Shown here: piece by piece, positions 62,146-64,000 of the stretch
Layout: each line of letters opens with the position of its first letter
Numbering within the stretch: the stretch's first letter is position 1
Assembly: GCF_016316925.1 (NCBI RefSeq)
Contig: NZ_JAEEGB010000003.1
Span: forward strand, 36,042-100,041
Length of the DNA: 64,000 bases
Direction: 5' to 3'
Source of the DNA: Clostridium aciditolerans
GTDB taxonomy: Bacteria; Bacillota; Clostridia; Clostridiales; Clostridiaceae
The notes under the pieces: generated by a model
Databases searched by the model: none
Told to the model about the DNA's origin: nothing
Seen by the model: only the letters and a program-made list of their open reading frames with translations
Translations under genes and position numbers: made by a program

Positions 62146-63120
62146 ATGCTTAATACAGATATAGCAATGGGATTAGCAAGAGTTACAGAAGCAGCAGCAC
62201 TTTGTTCAGCAAAGTTTATGGGAAGAGGGGACAAGATAGCAGCAGACCAAGCAGCAGTAGATGGAATGGAAAAAGCTTTTGGAATGATGCCTGTTAGAGG
62301 AACAGTTGTTATTGGAGAAGGTGAATTGGACGAAGCTCCTATGCTTTATATAGGACAAGAAGTTGGTATAGGGGAAGAGAACATGCCTGAAATGGACATA
62401 GCTGTGGACCCTTTAGATGGAACAACATTAATAGCCAAGGGACTTCCAAATGCAGTAGCAGTTGTTGCAATGGGACCTAAGGGAAGTTTATTTCACGCAC
62501 CAGATATGTATATGAAAAAGATAGCTGTAGGACCTGGTGCTAAAGGTGCTATAGATATAAATAAATCTCCAAAAGAAAATATAATAAGTGTAGCTAAAGC
62601 GTTAAATAAAGATGTTACAGAGCTTACTGTTATTGTTCAAGAAAGAGAAAGACATAGTTATATTGTAGATGCTGCAAGAGAAGTGGGTGCAAGAGTTAAG
62701 TTGTTCGGAGAAGGAGATGTAGCCGCAGCCATTGCTTGTGGTTTTGAAAATACAGGAATAGATATTTTCATGGGTACAGGTGGTGCTCCAGAAGGAGTTA
62801 TTGCTGCTGCAGCTATAAAGTGTCTAGGTGGAGAAATGCAAGCAAAATTAGAACCGCATACCGATGAAGAAAGAGAAAGATGTAGAGCAATGGGCATTGA
62901 TGATGTAGATAGAGTTTTACTTATTAATGATTTAGTAAAACATGATGATGTGTATTTTGCAGCTACTGGTATAACAGATTGTGATCTTTTAAGAGGTGTT
63001 ATATATTCAAAAAATGACTGGGCAACAACACACACTGTTGTTATGAGATCTAAGACAGGAACAATAAGATTTGTAGAAGCTCATCATGATTTAAACAGAA
63101 GCAGTTTAATTGTTAAATAA
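62146..63120 (+). CDS. glpX: Fructose-1,6-bisphosphatase class II
   Basis: About 324 residues starting at the ATG behind GGGAGGT; 13 codons upstream in frame lack support. Family motifs are present: EAAALCSAKFMGRGDKIAAD, VIGEGELDEAPMLYIGQ, the metal-binding VDPLDGTTLIAKG, GTGGAPEGVIAAAAIKCLGG and TGITDCDLLRGV. The enzyme converts fructose 1,6-bisphosphate to fructose 6-phosphate in gluconeogenesis. It stands alone with a terminator after it. Confidence 0.95.
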   Translation: MLNTDIAMGLARVTEAAALCSAKFMGRGDKIAADQAAVDGMEKAFGMMPVRGTVVIGEGELDEAPMLYIGQEVGIGEENMPEMDIAVDPLDGTTLIAKGLPNAVAVVAMGPKGSLFHAPDMYMKKIAVGPGAKGAIDINKSPKENIISVAKALNKDVTELTVIVQERERHSYIVDAAREVGARVKLFGEGDVAAAIACGFENTGIDIFMGTGGAPEGVIAAAAIKCLGGEMQAKLEPHTDEERERCRAMGIDDVDRVLLINDLVKHDDVYFAATGITDCDLLRGVIYSKNDWATTHTVVMRSKTGTIRFVEAHHDLNRSSLIVK

Positions 63121-63128
63121 TCTATTAG

Positions 63129-63166
63129 AAACCTGCCAGGCATATAATGCTTAGGCAGGTTTTTAT
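63129..63166 (+). terminator. Terminator of glpX
   Basis: Stem AAACCTGCC / GGCAGGTTT plus a T-rich tail. Confidence 0.88.
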
Positions 63167-63299
63167 TTTAATCTATAAATAATAATAATTAAATTAAGGT
63201 AAACTATTTTAAATTGTAATACAGATAACATGTTTAAAATAAAAAATATATAATAGAAGATGAAAATTATATTGTAAAATAAATTTTATTGGTGATAAT

Positions 63300-63974
63300 A
63301 TGGTTTCAATAATAATTCCAGTACTAAATGAGGAAAAAAGTATAGAAAAATTACTGAAAAGTATAGAAAATTTACAGGGTGAAAAAGAAGTAATAGTTGT
63401 TGACGGAAACAGTACGGATAATACTGTTTATATAGCATCAAAGTATGCAAAGGTTGTGAAAAGTAAAAAAGGACGAGCAAATCAAATGAATGCAGGAGCT
63501 AAAGAGGCTATTGGAGATATTTTATGGTTTGTTCATTCAGATTCCATATTACATAAAGACTCTATACTTCTAATAGAGAAGTCTATTGAAAGCGGCAGTA
63601 TCGGCGGAGGCTTCTCAATTTATTTTTATGATTTTAATACATTATTTATGAAGTATATATCTATAACTTCAAATATAAGAGCAAAGTATTTCAAAATACT
63701 ATATGGGGATCAAGGAATATTTGTAAAAAAGGATGTTTTTGAAACAATAGGTGGATATCCTAGAATAGAACTCATGGAAGATATAGAGTTGTCTTTAAAG
63801 CTTAAGAAAATGGGAAAGATAGAATTACTGAAGTGTCCTATAGGAACTTCTGGGAGAAGGTTTAAGACCGGAGGCCAGATTAGGACACATTTATTAATGC
63901 ACAAAATTAGATTCTTATATATATGTGGAGTACCGCCTTATAAGTTAATCAAAATTTACAAGGAGGCTAGATAA
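63300..63974 (+). CDS. Glycosyltransferase family 2, TIGR04283-like (arsenosugar-type)
   Basis: A 224-residue GT-A fold enzyme. The N-terminus SIIIPVLNEEKSIEKLL, the nucleotide-binding VIVVDGNSTDNT, GRANQMNAGAKEAIGDILWF and VHSD (DxD-like), and GDQGIFVKKDVFETIGGYP match the TIGR04283 family. Members are often beside a second glycosyltransferase (TIGR04282) in arsenosugar-associated clusters. The stop overlaps the start of such a candidate at the window edge. The ATG has only a weak GGTGAT upstream. Confidence 0.85.
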   Translation: MVSIIIPVLNEEKSIEKLLKSIENLQGEKEVIVVDGNSTDNTVYIASKYAKVVKSKKGRANQMNAGAKEAIGDILWFVHSDSILHKDSILLIEKSIESGSIGGGFSIYFYDFNTLFMKYISITSNIRAKYFKILYGDQGIFVKKDVFETIGGYPRIELMEDIELSLKLKKMGKIELLKCPIGTSGRRFKTGGQIRTHLLMHKIRFLYICGVPPYKLIKIYKEAR

Positions 63975-64000
63975 TGAATGGGCTTATACTAATGACAAGA
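63974..64000 (+). CDS. Start of a downstream gene, probable TIGR04282-like glycosyltransferase (partial)
   Basis: ATG overlaps the preceding stop (TAATG), with AGGAGG 7 bases upstream. The nine visible residues, MNGLILMTR, fit the beginning of the partner glycosyltransferase usually found next to TIGR04283 proteins. Only the start is inside the window. Confidence 0.55.

Overview
The window is a stretch of a low-GC (roughly 30%) Firmicutes chromosome, most likely a Clostridium sensu stricto species. The support is very A+T-rich DNA with strong AGGAGG-type ribosome-binding sites, a Spo0E-like sporulation phosphatase, a flavodiiron protein, class II fructose bisphosphatase (GlpX), a LytS/YesN-type sugar two-component system and two apparent selenoproteins. 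No rRNA, tRNA, CRISPR array or prophage was seen.

Region 1 (1-9.5 kb) is an accessory island. It carries an Imm11-like gene, a PAAR-like DUF4280 gene, and an intact VgrG/Pvc8-type spike protein with a C-terminal toxin domain followed by a candidate immunity gene. Behind it lie two degraded copies of the same spike gene. Copy 2 lacks the N-terminus and has two one-base frameshifts, but still carries a different intact-looking nuclease-type toxin tail and an Imm22-like immunity gene. Copy 3 has an internal deletion and no toxin. The layout resembles the displaced toxin/immunity cassettes of Rhs and CdiA loci.

Region 2 (10-16 kb) has a DUF2167 membrane protein with an unknown partner, then the AmmeMemoRadiSam genes (a MEMO-AMMECR1 fusion and AmrS) split by a TnpB-type IS200/IS605 element. 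The flanks suggest the insertion displaced the amrS ribosome-binding site. Region 3 (16-34 kb) is mainly housekeeping and transport: a chemoreceptor, a GntR-controlled ABC exporter with a perfect operator palindrome, a purine permease under a guanine riboswitch, DegV/PadR, TerC, a NitT/TauT-type ABC importer, a lone CheY-like receiver, an AEC transporter, DUF421 with a tiny repeat-containing protein, and a DTW-domain protein.

Region 4 (34-49 kb) holds a 259-bp palindromic element, a GH3 hexosaminidase, a peroxiredoxin with an in-frame TGA at the peroxidatic cysteine, a zinc phospholipase C-like protein, a B12-binding radical SAM protein, peptide deformylase, a second candidate selenoprotein with an SGG-U-C motif, and HelD behind a structured leader. 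Region 5 (49-64 kb) starts with a solo IS200/IS605 right-end-like structure. It continues with a YesN/YesM/periplasmic sensor trio and the galactose-type mglBAC operon, a flavodiiron protein, arginase, a striking inverted array of alternating 20-bp repeats, a Spo0E-like gene, a helically phased TGTGGA cluster, glpX and the start of an arsenosugar-type glycosyltransferase pair.

All family names come from reading the protein sequences, without database searches. The strongest leads are the toxin-cassette array, the two TGA-containing genes, the TnpB insertion whose empty site can be reconstructed, the HelD leader, and the palindromic repeat array near 60.6 kb.
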